Shown here: in pieces, positions 1 through 11,147 of the stretch
How the letters are laid out: each line of letters starts with the position of its first letter
Position numbering within the stretch: position 1 is the stretch's first letter
Source: Ischnura elegans
Taxonomy: Eukaryota > Arthropoda > Insecta > Odonata > Coenagrionidae
Direction of reading: 5' to 3'
DNA length: 64,000 nt
Assembly (NCBI RefSeq): GCF_921293095.1
Contig: NC_060251.1
Span: 92,924,566-92,988,565, forward strand
Notes under the pieces: generated by a model
Database searches by the model: none
Told to the model about the DNA's origin: nothing
What the model saw: only the letters and a program-made list of their open reading frames with translations
Made by a program: the position numbers and the translations under genes

Positions 1-229
1 AATTATTATCATTTTCAGTTCTTTCTCGATACTTAAAATGCAATAAACGACATTATTAAAACGAGAAGAAGTGGAAAAATATAGGAAAGGCTCATAGAAG
101 AGTGACTTGAGGCAGTAGAAATGTTGCCTGAACTGTGGAGTCATAATTACAAATGTCTGCAATTAATGCATTATTAGTTGCCCCGAGCCTAGACTTAAAA
201 ATATAGTCTAGTTGCAGTGAGTGTGGAGT

Positions 230-540
230 TATGGGCGGAAAGGATATAGGAAATTCGGGTTAACTTCGAGAGGTTGAGCAACATACGGAGGGATTTGCTT
301 TGGAATATTTCTAGCTTTTTTCTGGATTAGTTTCTAGCGGGGACAAATCTCACAGCCGTAGAGGAGTGTTGGTCTGATTAGGAGAAATTTGAGAGCTTGG
401 TATTCGTTGCTTGTTGATGTGTGGAGTCATTAATTGTGGTGCGAATCGTCGCCTTCGTGAAAAGTGTATAAGCGTACTTTTAGGAAAATTGATTCGTATT
501 TTCATTGCGCGTGTCCAAGCGTGAATGAGTTGCAAGTGAG
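230..540 (-). pseudogene. Possible LINE reverse-transcriptase fragment
   Basis: The minus strand encodes a short stretch (KSTLIHFSRRRRFAPQL then INKQRIPSS) that resembles the Jockey/R1-type RT segment just before the 'LGV' motif. No catalytic motif is present. The similarity is weak and the frame is short. Confidence 0.3.
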
Positions 541-579
541 TGTTGAGTTAGGTTTTCACGAGCCTTCTCCTCTGCGCTG

Positions 580-1299
580 CTCAAGACTTCCTGATTGCCT
601 ACTCGGACAATCCAGTTGATTTACATCATCCTTCTGCAGCACCACATTTCGAATGCCTCCTTCCGTGATTTCTACGCTGATGTATTTTCCACGTCTCACT
701 TCCGCAGGGAAGTATGCTCCATATCTAAGTTATGATAGGTTATTTCCTCACTTTAATGTTAAAATTTCCCGCTATAAGTAAATACTGTTAGTGGAATGCT
801 CCCTTTGCAGGGGCAATTTTACCAATAACAGCTTTCTTGCTTCTTCCACCGCTAGTTATTTTGCTTCCCAAACAACAGCAATTATTCACCCCCCCCTCCT
901 TTCGATTCCATATTTTACTGGCCTTCTTATCCTCTACTGCACACTGATATCTTAGTTTTCTTAGAGTTTATTTGAAGCTGATATCAACCCATTTTCCTGC
1001 TCATTCTCACCAGAATCTTCCTCAAATCCGTCCATGACTACTATGTCAACCGCAAATAGAAGCATGATATTTCTTTTCCATGGATGTTCACTCCTGACGC
1101 CTTTTCTTTGATTCCATTAGCGGCTTTTTCGACGTATACGTTGAAAATTACAGATGACAAAGCACATCCTAGCCTCATTCCTTGCTTCTTCATAATTAGG
1201 TCCTGATTTTTTAACCGCCACTAGGTTTTTATATAAACTATGGATGTTTCTCCTGTCATCGCAAATTGCATACAGCATCTTCCATCTCGACCTCTTCAT
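580..1299 (-). pseudogene. Decayed LINE reverse transcriptase (same family as 27.5-28.3 kb)
   Basis: Reading minus, the upstream part (1,299-1,110) gives LYKNLVAVKKSG and NEARMCFVICNF, a degenerate 'RQGCxLSPxLFN' region. The downstream part matches in reverse the K-I-L-V-C and Y-G-S-x-A-W segments seen intact at 27.8-28.3 kb (phrases such as atatcttagttttctt and catttcgaatgcctcc recur). Stops and gaps break all frames. Confidence 0.55.
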
Positions 1300-1654
1300 T
1301 TATTATCCACTTGCAGGCCATCCGGCGTTGTTCGGGAAGGGTAGTTGGCCCAGAGAAGTGGGAAACTTTGAACTTTTTTACTCTTTGAGCTTTTCAAGAG
1401 TTGTGCCTACCCGTAGAGATGTCCAACCGTAAAAGTTCTTTGGCGTGACGTAACAAATGGTAATGAGAAAACTACGCAAAGGACGCGTCGTACGCAACCG
1501 AAAGTAGCACTACAAGGTTCAATAGCATGAGATGCACATAGGTACTAACTTTGGCCGAAATCCGTGCAGCCGTGTGGAAACGCATACTGGACAGGCAAAC
1601 AGACATCCTCTTTCATATGGCGGTAGATCGTCATTTTAAGTGATTAAATAAATA

Positions 1655-2031
1655 ATAGTTAGCCAACGTTTCGGAATTCGATGAATTCCATCCGCAGGGA
1701 TTCATTGCAAGAGTCATATGAGGGTACAACACCTACATCTCATTGCTGACTTACCAAAAGCGACATAATTTTATGAGGGATAATTACCTTAGAAATTGTT
1801 ATATGGTTGCATAGCATTTCTTGTCTACAATTGGGTGAATCCTTTAACACTGGAAGTGGTTATATAGTCACTAGTACAATAGTAAGTGGAACAAATATAA
1901 AATAGAATAAGCCATGAAAAGTAGGTCTTGTACCCTGAAATGATTCTTTCTTTGTAGACCTGAAGATGGAATTCATTACATTTCGCAACGCCGGCAAAAA
2001 ATGATTTTTTAATCACAAAAACAGACGACAT
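1655..2031. repeat. Fold-back repeat with 'gccaacgtttcgg' ends
   Basis: The left arm (1,661-1,699) reads gccaacgtttcggaattcg then atgaattccatccgcaggg. The right arm (1,960-2,002) is an imperfect reverse complement, with tgaagatggaattcatt and gcaacgccggc. The motif class 'tgaagatgg...cgaaacgttggc' recurs at 11.15-11.32 kb. It is probably a non-autonomous element; the superfamily is not assignable. Confidence 0.5.
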
Positions 2032-2499
2032 AAAATCGATATTTTTCACGAATATATTATAAAGAACTCCAATTATGATTATACTTGTTGAGTGCTCTCC
2101 TCTCCCGGGCCTTGCTGATAAGTTGCATCATTCTATTCACTAGTGGATGGATATGGAGAGACGGTAATGTTCCTTTGTTCAATATCACGCTAGCGGGAAT
2201 TAGAGGAGGCACAAAATAAGCTAAGTGTAGGGGCATCCTGTTGACAAACCAACTTCCCAGCAGAGTTTCCTCATACTCTATTCACGCCTACGAACCACGG
2301 TATTCCCAGCTCCACTCCTCCTCTCGGCTTCCGTCGGTCTCCAATTTTAGGGAGAAACAAAAAATGTCTGCATCAATTACATGCACAATACAGACACGGA
2401 GATTACTTCCCTGAGATAAATCCCAACTACTCTCATTATTATTAACGGGAACTTCCATGTCATGAGGTTTTTGGGTGGGGTTTAACATTTCGAATGGAA

Positions 2500-3185
2500 A
2501 AGAGGAGAGAGGAATGATGAGGATCAAATGGATATATCGTGTGAGCAATGAATACATTCATTAGAATTTACATTAGGAGCATTCATTATGCTAGTAAGGA
2601 ATGGACGATAGCAACAGTGGAGAAACAAAGATGGAAGCTTTCTAAATGTGGTGCAAAAAAGTTTCTCGGGTTTTCCACCGGTTGATGTTCTCCATGTCTC
2701 CCCTTGTTTTGAGCAGCGACTTGCTGTTCATCCTCAGGGGATCTTCTGAAGAGAGATGAAAAATTCAATTCAATCCAAGATACGGAGAACATCAACCGGT
2801 GGAAAAACCGAGAAACCTTTTTGCACCTGATACGCCGGTAAAACCATTTCTAAATGTGGTGTTACAGAAGAATGATGAAGATCAAATGGATATATAAAAT
2901 CGTTTCTGGCTTTACTTGGTGGAAGTTCGATATATCCATGACGAAAGAACACAAATGGGAATTTCCACAGTTTTTACTTACACAATGTGTTGAAACCATG
3001 GTCGGTTGTTGAGTTTTGGAATTAAAAAATGTGGAAATCACAATTTATGTTCTTTCGTCATGGATCAAATGGGTAGATCGTGTGAGATGTACGGAAGTCC
3101 AAAGAAGAGTAGGAGAGAAAGAAGTATTTGGATAACCCTGGGCAGAAGACGAGACCATTTAACCTGGTAACGCCTGAATTAAAAA
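2500..3185 (+). repeat. Mosaic of LINE 3' fragments with an internal fold-back
   Basis: Three pieces coding for the same LINE segment ('RMMKIKWIxRV') occur near 2,513, 2,871 and 3,060. An inverted repeat has arms at about 2,637-2,697 and 2,776-2,863, sharing ccaccggttgatgttctcc and its complement. The pieces look like repeated 5'-truncated insertions or rearranged copies, not a gene. Confidence 0.5.
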
Positions 3186-3282
3186 GTTTCTGCGATTTTT
3201 GTGGTACTCATTTAGCTAAGTGTCAATGAAATTCTGAGTCATTAGGTGCAAAATTTATTCTTTTACCACTAATAGTTACACT

Positions 3283-3681
3283 TAGCGGTACCATATGGTA
3301 CCACCAAAATGTTTTCCATCATAACATCCCAAATATTAGGCTCACACCAAATAACCATGCTTTATATGAGATATGCATGTAATAATAATAATCACAGTCA
3401 CATAATAATACCTTTTTATTAACAGTACCTTAGGTGTAAGTAAAGAAAATCGAAGTGTTTGCATTAAAATTCCGTTTTTTTTTTACTTGTTGATAATTCT
3501 CAATTTTCTAAGGGCTCTAAATGCGTTAATTACAGCTTTAAAATAGCAAACTTTTAGGAAAAATGTTATCAAAAACATTCTTATCGATTTAAAACTCTCA
3601 AAAACTCTAAGAAATTATGATAATTGACAACAAAATTACGTGTAGAACTGCACTACCAGCTAGTACCATTTGGTACTGCTA
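3283..3681. mobile_element. Small terminal-inverted-repeat element (MITE-like, 399 bp)
   Basis: The left terminus TAGCGGTACCATATGGTACC and the right terminus TAGTACCATTTGGTACTGCTA form about 21-bp inverted repeats. Each is itself nearly palindromic around GGTACC(A/T)...GGTACY. The interior is AT-rich and non-coding. Superfamily and target duplication are not resolved. Confidence 0.5.
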
Positions 3682-4214
3682 TACAGTGGGCTGAAATCGA
3701 AAAAAGCTGGCCAAAAAAGTTTTTTATCACTTTTTAATTTGGAAAAAAATTACATTTTCAATTTATAAAATGATCAGTGACCACATTACTGAAATAATTT
3801 TAGTTATAACTCATTTTTTTAAAGCAGGAGACTTCTGTCAATGATCTCAAAAAAATTTCCCATTAAAAAAAATACTTAAGTTTTTTTGATACCGCTGCGT
3901 TATGTTTTAAAATGCTTAAATTTAAAGCATTCTATAATAAAAATGAACAATTTTAGAATCCCTTGAAGTGAAAGTTTTTATTCTAGCGATAATTTTTATT
4001 ACTTTTATTTAAACAATTAAAATGTACTATTTTTCACTTAGTTTTAACATAATGTAGAGAAAAACTCTATGTTTTTCACTTTGCTTCACGAAGAGTTTTG
4101 CACCACATTATAAAATAAAGTGTCAAATTTAATTATCAATTGAAAAATCTTGCCCCAACTTGCCACCCCGCCTCTCCTATCAAGTTATGCGCGTAAGTAA
4201 GCGCGCTAGGCGGG

Positions 4215-4430
4215 TCACATCATGCGACACGATGATCTGATGAAAATTAACGTTGAAGGATGGATGGAAGGTAAGAACAAAAGAGGGAGAACTCGGATTA
4301 AACACGTGGAGCAGGTGATGAAGGATGTGAAGAAAAAGAATTATGCAGGTGTAAAAAGATTGTCTTAGAGGAGAAATGAGTGGAGAGCTGCGTCAAACCA
4401 TTATTAGGATGGGTGATACTTGATGACGAT
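4215..4430 (+). pseudogene. LINE ORF2 C-terminal fragment, copy 1
   Basis: It translates to GHIMRHDDLMKINVEGWMEG and then HVEQVMKDVKKKNYAG, with one stop before RRNEWRAASNHY. It matches the C-terminus of the LINE at 27.5-28.3 kb. The 3' flank has a 'gatgacgat' tail, typical of this family's GAT-rich 3' end. Confidence 0.65.
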
Positions 4431-4534
4431 ATTGAAGTTTCTCATTCTTTTATTTCACAGAAACACAAACGCAGATTGGCACCGAAAGGAGGGACTTCGT
4501 GTTCCAGGTTCGTTCTGCGGCGGATAATTCGAGG

Positions 4535-4590
4535 TTGGAAGCAATCCAAATGAAGTGTTACAGAAGACTGATGAAGGTGAAAAGTTTTCT
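4535..4590 (+). pseudogene. Short LINE fragment
   Basis: It encodes RLEAIQMKCYRRLMKVK, the segment directly before the 'IKW-DRV' motif of the same LINE. It abuts a different AT-rich repeat. Confidence 0.45.
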
Positions 4591-4699
4591 TGTATATTAC
4601 ACTATTACTTATACCACTTCTTTTACGCAATAGTGTAATATCCAAGAAAACTTATAATGGAATACCACAAAGTTAATAATGAGTTAGTGAATTTTGAAG

Positions 4700-4775
4700 G
4701 CGAAAAAGACTGTGGGAAAAATTCACAGTGAAAAAAAAACTTCGCCTTGACAAGGACCGAACTTTGACCACATAG
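4700..4775 (-). repeat. tRNA-derived SINE fragment (family 1), minus strand
   Basis: The reverse complement reads gttcggtccttgtcaaggcg followed by an A/T-rich tail with tttcactgtgaa. This matches the box B and tail of the plus-strand copy at 4,922. The two form an inverted pair. Confidence 0.5.
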
Positions 4776-4921
4776 AGGCGGTCGCTCTTTACTCTTTGCT
4801 CTGGCTTTCTCTCCGGCCGTGGCGCTGTGCGCACGATTTGGACTGCTTGTGGCATAATATGCTCAGCAGCCCATACCACCTTGTCAGGTATAGTCTTGAA
4901 ATTTCCACATGGAATAATGAT

Positions 4922-5055
4922 GCCTCGGTGGCTTAACTGGCTAAAGCACTGGACCGGAAATCGGGGGATCTGGGTTCAAATCCTGGTCAAGGCGAATGAT
5001 TATTTTCTCTGTGGATTTTTCGCACAATTTGCGCATTGCGGGTGACTCTATAAAG
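4922..5055 (+). repeat. tRNA-derived SINE (family 1), best-preserved copy
   Basis: It has an A-box-like start (gcctcggtggcttaactgg) and a B-box ggttcaaatcc, then tcaaggcgaatgattatttt and the tail cgcattgcgggtgactc. The acceptor and anticodon stems do not pair well and U33 is absent, so this is a SINE head rather than a functional tRNA gene. Related copies lie at 8.6, 8.94/9.25, 30.7 and 45.0 kb. Confidence 0.65.
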
Positions 5056-5104
5056 ATATCACCGTTGCTAGTCCCGGCATACTTAAAATAGTGAAAAGGA
5101 TTGT

Positions 5105-5410
5105 TCGTCAGAGTTATGCGGAAGTTCTAAGATGATTAATAAAGAAAAAAAGTATTTGAAAGCCTTGGTTAGAAGACAAGACAATTTAATCGACTACATA
5201 AAAAGACGCGATGGTCCGATGAAAATTACCATTGAAGGATAAGTGAAAGGAAAAAACGGAAGAGTATGCCTCGGGTTAGATACATAGAGCAAGTGATGAA
5301 GGATGTAAAGCAGAAGAAATACGTTGGTGAGAAAAGATTATAAGATAGGAGAATTGAGTGGAGAGCTGGGTCAAAGCAATCTTAGGATTGATGACTATTG
5401 ATGATAATGA
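5105..5410 (+). pseudogene. LINE ORF2 C-terminal fragment, copy 2
   Basis: It translates in broken frames to LVRRQDNLIDYIKRRDG, YIEQVMKDVKQKKYVG and RRIEWRAGSKQS, followed by ttgatgactattgatgat. Several stops are present. Same family and orientation as copy 1. Confidence 0.65.
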
Positions 5411-5699
5411 GATACCTACAATACAGAATATGTCTCACGAGGAATAATTTAAGCATAGGAATTTCTACAGTTTAATCATTACTTATGAATTGTTATATTT
5501 TTTCATTAATTTTTATAATTAATTTGCAATTATCAATTAAAATTTATTAAGGAATTTTGTTTAATTATTAAATCATTCCTCGGACCATCGTGTCTAATGA
5601 TGTGGCCGATTAATTAGTCCCGTTAAATAGACTACGAGGTGATGCATCGATGCGATCGCTATTCCATAAATTCTAAGTATTTCCAGGAGGTATCTGTGC

Positions 5700-5925
5700 T
5701 AAAAAAAAACGTCGTCTCGAATTAGAGGTTCAACTGAGTGATATAAAAATTATCGTAGAAGGATGGGTGGAATGGAAGAAGCAGAGGTAGGCTAAGGGTG
5801 AGATACATAGAGCAAATGATGAAGCAAAAGAATAATTTAAGTGTTAAAAGATAAGCCGACAGGAGAATTGAGTGGTGAGTTGCGTCAAAGCAATCTTAGG
5901 ATCGATGGCAGTCGAGGGCTCTAAA
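5700..5925 (+). pseudogene. LINE ORF2 C-terminal fragment, copy 3
   Basis: The nucleotide phrases gaaggatgggtgga, agatacatagagcaaatgatg and gcgtcaaagcaatcttagga match copies 1 and 2. It is disrupted by frameshifts and stops. Confidence 0.6.
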
Positions 5926-5929
5926 CCAC

Positions 5930-7540
5930 TTCTCCGTCGTATTTCGCAATTTACCCATTCACACCCCTTAGTGATTAATATTTCTTGACCTATGCATTAA
6001 CGATACATACAGTATTTACCTGTAAAAGCCGTGCACTTTTTTTTCTGGAAATGCCGGTGAAAAAAATAGGGGTGCGCAGCTTACACGAATCCTCCAAATT
6101 TTAACGTAAGCCGCGTTCCATTTTACCTCAAATTTTTATCGTTTATTTCTCCAAAGTTTAGCATTGAAACAAGGAAAACTTCGTAGAAAATATATTTCTA
6201 ACATTATTTAACCTTAATAATCATGGAAACGTAAATTTATCGATTCAGGAACGAATAACGAGTTCTTATATTAGATCGCACCCAAAAAGCGTTAGGAATT
6301 TCCCCCCCCTCTCGCGCCGGCCTAAAAATAGGGGTGCGCACCTTACACGAGCATATATTGTTGATAATTCACTATTCGAGATTAGTTATTCGAGTGGCGG
6401 GGATTGATAACTAGCCAGACGTTTAAAAGAAAAATAAGATGCACCTTGGAGATATACGACTCGATATTTATCCCATCCAGAATTTGTTCATGTGAAGTAA
6501 AAATACAAGAGCGTAAATTGCAAATTTCTTGAATATTACATTTATTTCGTTTTTACCTATCGCATTACTTCTATTCTAAGCAAATTACTCAACGGCAACA
6601 ACCGTGGTTGCTATAATTTTTTTCTACATTTCTTACCCCTTCTATAATGTGAAATATAAAAAAGGTACATTTCTTTATCTGAATTGTTTTCATTTATCGC
6701 CGCTGTGAAAATTCGAATTTCTCGTTAGTTTTAAATATAAATGACATCATGGTGTGGTCTCATTTACTAAACCTAATGGGTCCTGAACCGCACTACAACG
6801 GTATTACCTTTATTCACCTCTGTTTACGCTCTCGGAGGTTGGTGAGCGGCGAATTCTGCCGTTTTTAAATAAAATTTTCAACTGAATGGTACAATTTCAG
6901 TGTTTTATTCCCTAAGAAAAATATACACTCAATTAGGTACGAAAATAAGATTCAGTATGATTTTGGGAGAGCGCTTATTTTGGCCTAGTGTATTAACATT
7001 ACGAATTATTAAATTTACCACGACAATTTTACAACAAAAAACGTTAAAAAGACACCATTAGAGGAAAACAACGATGTTTCCATCAGAAAATGAGGGAAGA
7101 GGAAGAAAATCTGGCTTTTTTCTTTTCGCTGACTTCTTGGAAAACTGATTAGGCGGCTAGGCAAACCTCAGTCACGAACCGAACATCGCTAGTGTACGGC
7201 TGAGTCAACCCGGTTAAACCCGGCAGAATGTGATGATGCGAAGCTTAATGAGGGCTCATAAGATGGAAGAAACCGATGAGAGGTCCATAATGCGGTCGTT
7301 CACTCAGACCCGAAATCGAAATTTATATATTTTTAAAATTCGAATGATTGTGGGGGGAGAGAAGTGTCAGCGGAAAATAAGTCTTCCTTATTCATCATTT
7401 CTCATTACCAGAAAACGAACAAAAGAAGGCGGAAGTTGTCGCCCTCTATGATTGGCAATTAAAGGCCGGAATGTCAATTAGCCGTTGCCTAGATACAGGC
7501 ATGAACCACAGTCATGAACTCTAGACCAAAGAGGGGAGAG
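5930..7540. other. Non-coding AT-rich stretch with a short direct repeat
   Basis: I see no gene. The phrase aaaataggggtgcgca, followed by a cttacacga phrase, occurs twice, near 6,067 and 6,326. It resembles subterminal sequence of pogo/Tigger-like elements, but I found no complete termini. Confidence 0.4.
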
Positions 7541-7547
7541 CTCTTCT

Positions 7548-8015
7548 TGGAAAATCTTTAAGATTTAGCAGTGATTTATAAGCACCTGTTGACGCTATTG
7601 GAATATTTCAATTAGATGAAAATGGTATGGTGCAAATTATGTTATAGGAATTCGATGCAGATAACGCATTTTTCTTGGACGCTTAATTTTCTGGGTTGAA
7701 AGCGGATTTTTTATTTTCCATCTTATGTGTAACAAATCAATATATGCATGCATATTTCGACACGTATCTTCTTTAACGCTAGTTTTGTTCGATTTTTTTT
7801 CTAAAAAAAACGCATAAAATTAGTATCCGTTATTTTTTATAGTACGGGCATCTAAACTCAGAATAGAATTTCTCAAATTAAGTTATCATACTGGTAATAT
7901 ATAATATCATAATAATAAAGAAAAGATACCATAATTAATAGTCGATACTTTTTTATGCCTGCGAAATATTCCGAAAACATCAACAGGTGCTTAATCTTTA
8001 AGATTCTACAAGAAA
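7548..8015. mobile_element. MITE-like element with about 55-bp imperfect inverted ends
   Basis: The left end (cttggaaaatctttaagatt ... aagcacctgttgacg ... ggaatatttc) is complementary to the right end (gaaatattcc ... catcaacaggtgctt aatctttaagatt ctacaag). The interior is AT-rich and non-coding. No target duplication was resolved. Confidence 0.5.
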
Positions 8016-8604
8016 ACTGAAATACACAGTTTCTTTAAGGTTTTGTCGTGTTTGGATACCTGTAAATAGACAACGACGCATTGACGTAGCAATAAACATT
8101 CCGATCTCTGGCAGCCAATTTTTTTATATTGCTGAAGAGTTTCAGGCTCCTAGATAGAAAAACGTTAATTTATATAATGCTATCCATTTTTTTCGATTCT
8201 AAGCTCAGAGTGCGACGTCTTTTCACAATTTTTGTGTTACATTTACGAGGTCGCGTCCATAGTTTTTTTCTGGAACTCATTGCTTACATTGAAATCACAC
8301 ATTGTATAAAAGATAATTTATTTTCCCATTGAAGAAAGAAGTGACATAACAGCAAAGGAAAAGTGGAGCTTCAATTCACACAAACTCGAATGATGATGTG
8401 AATAAAAAGCAGAGTGAAACTCCGATAAACAACAAAAAATGGTCTCATTTTGATATTTACCTCCGACATTTTATTTTTGCCGCATATCCAGTGGGTTTCC
8501 AGAGGCTTAAAAGATCTCCGAAAAAGTCTGGGCTCTTTGTCCAACTGAACCCTTCCATATCCACTTAAATATAGGTATTAATTCTGCCACTGGATTGGAT
8601 GGTA

Positions 8605-8770
8605 TATTCACAACGGATGAAATTCGCCACGAAAAAATCGTGCTTACTATGCCGCTTATCGGTAAATCCGGATTCGAATTCCGGTAAAGCCAAGAGATTT
8701 TGCCACGGCGAATCATCCTTGGTGAATTTAAATTTACACCGTGCGTGTGACTGCGTACAAAATTACTTAT
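8605..8770 (+). repeat. tRNA-derived SINE copy (family 1-like)
   Basis: B-box-like ggattcgaattccgg is followed by taaagccaagagattttgcc and the body phrases ccttggtgaattta and gcgtgtgactgcgtac. These also occur in the copy ending near 9,360. Confidence 0.5.
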
Positions 8771-8939
8771 GCCAAGCGGTTCTTTGCAAAACGTCCGTCG
8801 CAGAATAGCGACAAAGGAGGTTTTATTTCTTCGACAGTGGATTAGTCCTCTACGACCTCCGTCTCCTGTGCCACATTTTGAACTTGAGACGTCAACACCT
8901 TGTTCGGTAAAACCCAGCCTGAGATTCGTCTTGGAAGAA

Positions 8940-9365
8940 GATTCCTCGGTGATGTAACTTATAGCATACCTGACCGGCTATTGGGAGCAGTAGAGTAACT
9001 AGGGATAGGCTCTGGGGGGTGGGATGGCCGGGGGTGGCGACCCCCCACCACTAGGCAACGGGGTCCGGGAAAATTTTTGAAAAATGACATGCCTGGAAAT
9101 ACATTTTACATCATTTTGGCACTTACGACTTTAAGCAGATGAAGTTATTGCATGACAAAACTAGATAACATTTTAAAATAATTTTTAAATTTCTATGAGG
9201 CCTTGGAGGGGATCAATCCCCTTATTCCCCCCATAGTTAAGCCACTGATTGGGAGAACCAGGTTCGGATCCCGGCTAAGCCAAATGATATTTTCACGTCG
9301 AATTCCAACCTTGGTGTACTTAACTTACATTCACCATGCGGGTGACTGAGTACGAAGTTGCTTGT
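8940..9365 (+). repeat. tRNA-derived SINE (family 1) interrupted by a hAT element
   Basis: Segments 8,940-8,987 and 9,256-9,365 read continuously as one SINE when the hAT insertion and one target copy are left out. The left part has cctcggtgatgtaacttat; the right part has the B-box ggttcggatcc, then cggctaagccaaatgatatt and accatgcgggtgactgagt. It aligns with the copy at 4,922. Confidence 0.65.
8988..9247. mobile_element. Non-autonomous hAT element (260 bp) with perfect 8-bp TSD
   Basis: It starts CAGTAGAGTAACTAGGG and ends CCATAGTTAAGCCACTG, which are imperfect inverted termini. It is flanked on both sides by attgggag (8,980-8,987 and 9,248-9,255). The 8-bp duplication and CAG...CTG ends are typical of hAT elements. 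It has no coding capacity. Confidence 0.82.
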
Positions 9366-9409
9366 TTCACGCAGTGCTTTGGTTCGGATGTTGTTGTGTG
9401 CAAGCTAAG

Positions 9410-9516
9410 AAAGAAGACTATTAGCTCAGCGGTCGGCGGATTTAGATTAGTTCGGTGGACGGAAACTAGTCGTGTGGTGTAGAGAGTCGGGGTTCGATTC
9501 TCGGTCACACCTATCA
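9410..9516 (+). repeat. tRNA-derived SINE head (family 3), copy 1
   Basis: Box-A-like ttagctcagcggtcggcgga and box B gggttcgattctcgg, followed by tcacacctatcatttt. A sister copy lies about 320 bp downstream. Confidence 0.5.
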
Positions 9517-9527
9517 TTTTCAGGCGG

Positions 9528-9720
9528 CCTAGGTGGTGTCGTAAGTACACGCCTGGCAAACGCAAGTTCGGGGGTAAGAGTCCGCCGGGGTAGGTTCCCC
9601 CTATCCAGGCACGACTCGTAGCCGTCTGAATAGGGCCAAAAAATGCGGCTGTTTGTGATGGTTCATCATTGTTATTAGTCGTATTCCTCCGAGGTAAAGG
9701 CCTTTCGTTCGCTGTTTTCG
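9528..9720 (+). repeat. tRNA-derived SINE (family 2), plus copy
   Basis: A tRNA-like head (ggcggcctaggtggtgtcg ... gtaagagtccgccgggg) is followed by ccctatccaggcacgactcg and a 3' part with gtaaaggcctttcg and gctgttttcg. A reverse-oriented copy at 10,770-10,925 shares this body. Confidence 0.5.
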
Positions 9721-9737
9721 TGAAGGTGAAGAAGACT

Positions 9738-9826
9738 TCATCGGTTTAATTAGGTCAGTGGATAGTAACAAGGAATACGGTGCAGAGAATCAGGGTTCGA
9801 TTCTCGGCCCCACATATTATTTTTAA
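9738..9826 (+). repeat. tRNA-derived SINE head (family 3), copy 2
   Basis: It contains ttaattaggtcagtggatag and the box B gggttcgattctcggccc, followed by cacatattattttt. It is close to the copy at 9,410. Confidence 0.5.
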
Positions 9827-10028
9827 TACCAAAGATGAAGATAAATAAAAAATAAATGAATAAGAATGAGGTATTATCTGCGAAAGGGTTAAGGCTGTAG
9901 ATTTTTCGCCGCGTATAACTTGAAAAGTAGGCGACGGATAAGAAAAATGGAACAATATGCGACCATTTAAGTCTCAATCTTATTCGACGATCATAAAAAT
10001 TTGGCGAACAAACCCGTTGGAGAATGAA

Positions 10029-10490
10029 TTAAAGGTTGCCGAGGGAAAAGTATCCCTTAAAGGCGGGACAGGACCGCGACGAAGGTAGGCGCTTGCCCAG
10101 ATAGCAATTACGAAAGTGGCGGTGAAGTGTTGATAAGGTTGGGAGAGAGGAAGCGTGGTTTTGGCTTACCAGAGTGCGAGGCGCTCGATGTCCGGCTGGA
10201 AGCAGAGCCTCGGTTCGCGGGATGTTAACGCCGCCTCCTTGCCTCCAAGGCAACGCGTCCTCCTCGACACGAACAGAAGGCCACAACTTAACCACGCAGC
10301 ACACGACACGACCAACTCTCGAAGGCGACTGGAAGGAACCGGCTGCATCATCATCGTCATCGGCCCCTCCGCAATTCCCCTCCAACCCCCTTCCCTTCCG
10401 CCCCCCCTCATCCTCCTCCTCTTCCATCTTCCGCCGCCGACGCACGGTGTGCTGGATCGCGAAAAACCTGGCAGGGTGAAAAAAAACTAA
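10029..10490. other. GC/CpG-rich island of unknown role
   Basis: This block is much richer in G+C and CpG than its surroundings. It gives overlapping open frames on both strands (up to 138 codons, minus), which a GC-rich block does by chance. The predicted peptides are low-complexity (poly-Glu, poly-Asp, Pro-rich) with no domain. It could be an unmethylated promoter or UTR exon of an unseen gene, or a repeat. Confidence 0.35.
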
Positions 10491-10644
10491 AAAATTTTTT
10501 TGGAATTACGCGATGGGTAGAGAGAGGGCGGGAAAATTTTCAATCGCTAAATACAAACCTCCATTAACCGGTAGAATACTTGAATAATATTCAGGAATTC
10601 TTCTCGGGCTCTACAGCAGGTTAATTCAGTCGTATTGGCCGATT

Positions 10645-10740
10645 TTGCGGAAAAGGACTTGTCTTCCATTCTTGTGGTGTGTTACTGTCTGTATGTCAAT
10701 TCCACACAGTAACAAGCCTTGAGAATGGAAGACAAGTCGT
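10645..10740. repeat. Fold-back hairpin repeat
   Basis: gacttgtcttccattct, then tgtgttactgt, is followed after a short loop by acagtaaca and agaatggaagacaagtc, forming a long imperfect hairpin. No coding content. Confidence 0.55.
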
Positions 10741-10769
10741 TTTTTTATTTATTTATTATTTTTTTTATT

Positions 10770-10925
10770 TCCATTACCCCCGAAAACAGCACAATGAGGC
10801 CTTTACATCGGTAGTTTTTAAACAATCAACAGCAGACGATAACACACATCCATGTCCTGGAAGGGTCAACCTATCCAGGCGAGACTCGAACCCGCGACCT
10901 TCGGTGTGGTAGGCGAGGAGTTATC
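10770..10925 (-). repeat. tRNA-derived SINE (family 2), minus copy
   Basis: The reverse complement reads ctcggtggcggcggggataa, then a clear B-box gcgggttcgagtctcgcc, cctggataggttgaccc, and gtaaaggcctcattgtgctg with ttttcg. The body is shared with the plus copy at 9,528. Confidence 0.55.
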
Positions 10926-11147
10926 CCCGCCGCCACCGAGTTTTTCTAAAACGTCGGCCAATACAACTGAAATAACCTGGTTTAGAGCCCAGAAAGAATT
11001 CCTAAATATTGCTCACCCGGAAAAATTAAAATCGTTTATCACTTAAATAATGATTACGTTTGTGCCCCCAATTTCCGTAAAACCGAGCTAATGGGAAGAA
11101 TTGAATGGAGTAATACTCCAGGAGTATTGATGCTATCCCGGCGAATT

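Noticed and set aside
4922-4995. Possible functional tRNA gene
   Set aside because: A and B boxes are visible, but the acceptor and anticodon stems pair poorly, U33 is missing, and several diverged copies share the same non-tRNA tail. It is a SINE head.
10166-10490. Overlapping proteins in the CpG island
   Set aside because: Several frames are open at once on both strands, as expected from GC-rich low-complexity DNA, and the peptides show no domain. Kept only as an island of unknown role.
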